A model generated the notes under the pieces. That model saw only the letters and a program-made list of their open reading frames with translations. It had not been told where the DNA came from and did not search any database. Shown piece after piece: positions 63,700 through 64,000 of a DNA stretch of 64,000 bases. Origin of the DNA: Rhodamnia argentea (lineage: Eukaryota > Streptophyta > Magnoliopsida > Myrtales > Myrtaceae); contig NC_063152.1 in NCBI RefSeq assembly GCF_020921035.1, positions 28,705,903 to 28,769,902 on the forward strand, in the 5' to 3' direction. Numbering within the stretch: position 1 is the stretch's first letter; every line of letters starts with the position of its first letter. The translations under genes and the position numbers were made by a program.

Positions 63700-64000
63700 T
63701 GACACAAATGATCCATGAACTTTTCTATTATGTGCAATGTGATCTCTGAACTTTTAATTTGACCAATATGGCATCTGAACTTTAACCCAATGTGTAATAT
63801 GGTCTCTAAACTTTTAATTTATTCAATGTGATCCCCGAACTTTTAGAACATATTCAACTTAGTTCTTGAACTATAAGAAAATGTTCAAAGTCATCCCCGA
63901 ACTTGAATTAATAGAAGGACTATATTGAACATCTTCATATAAGTCGGGGACTAAGTTAAACATGTTCCAAAAGCTCATGGACCATATTAGTCAAATTAAA
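63700..64000. mobile_element. foldback MITE, second family member, cut by the right edge
   Basis: It starts TGACACAAATGATCC, matching the left end of the 35433 element, and carries the same tandem-like phrases (TGATCTCTGAACTTTTAATTT, GAACTTGAATTAATAGAA, TTGAACAT). The right arm begins near 63915 with complements of the left arm (GTCGGGGACTAAGTT, CATGTTCCAAAAGCTCATGG). The end of the element lies outside the window. Confidence 0.65.

Overview
The window is nuclear DNA of a flowering plant. Genes are split by many short GT-AG introns, the intergenic DNA is A/T-rich with microsatellites and small transposon relics, and every gene I can name has its closest remembered relatives in dicots. The flavour of the interspersed repeats (foldback elements, GGTTCC-type repeats, A/T-rich elements with a GC-rich core) and the GA-rich 5' leaders fit a woody dicot such as a Myrtaceae member. 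That placement is an impression, not a proof.

I resolved twelve protein-coding loci by joining exons at splice sites with consistent reading phase. In order: a CAP10/rumi-type O-glycosyltransferase (minus, cut by the left edge); tRNA adenosine-37 deaminase TAD1/ADAT1 (minus, 10 exons); a remorin (plus, 5 exons); an R2R3-MYB of the MYB17/MIXTA type with a premature stop (minus, 3 exons); CFIm25/NUDT21 (minus, 7 exons); an AtuA-like DUF1446 protein (plus, 13 exons); a two-LIM-domain protein (plus, 5 exons); a chloroplast K+/H+ antiporter of the KEA1/KEA2 type (plus, 20 coding exons); a plastid-type FolD (plus, 5 exons); phosphomannomutase (minus, 11 exons); a small complex I subunit of the B15/NDUFB4 type (minus, 2 exons); and an RmlD/MAT2B-like Rossmann-fold reductase (minus, 6 exons). 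For most of these the summed exon length is an exact multiple of three and gives a protein of the expected family size, which strongly supports the models.

The genes do not form a pathway or cluster. They are mostly housekeeping or widely expressed functions (tRNA editing, mRNA 3' processing, folate C1 metabolism, mannose-1-phosphate supply, respiration, plastid ion homeostasis), plus two cytoskeleton/membrane proteins (LIM, remorin) and one decaying transcription factor.

Most non-genic interest lies in 7-20 kb and near 35 kb and 64 kb: two insertions of one 3'-anchored retroposon with target-site duplications (one retaining only 12 bases of the element), a 0.6-kb tandem duplication, two copies of one foldback MITE family plus an unrelated foldback, two GC-core repeats, and a 16-bp perfect G-box palindrome upstream of the antiporter gene. 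I see no wholly new biological system. The most unusual single items are the nonsense-broken MYB gene with a still-open downstream frame, and the plant AtuA-like gene, whose family name comes from bacterial terpene catabolism and whose plant role is not established as far as I know.
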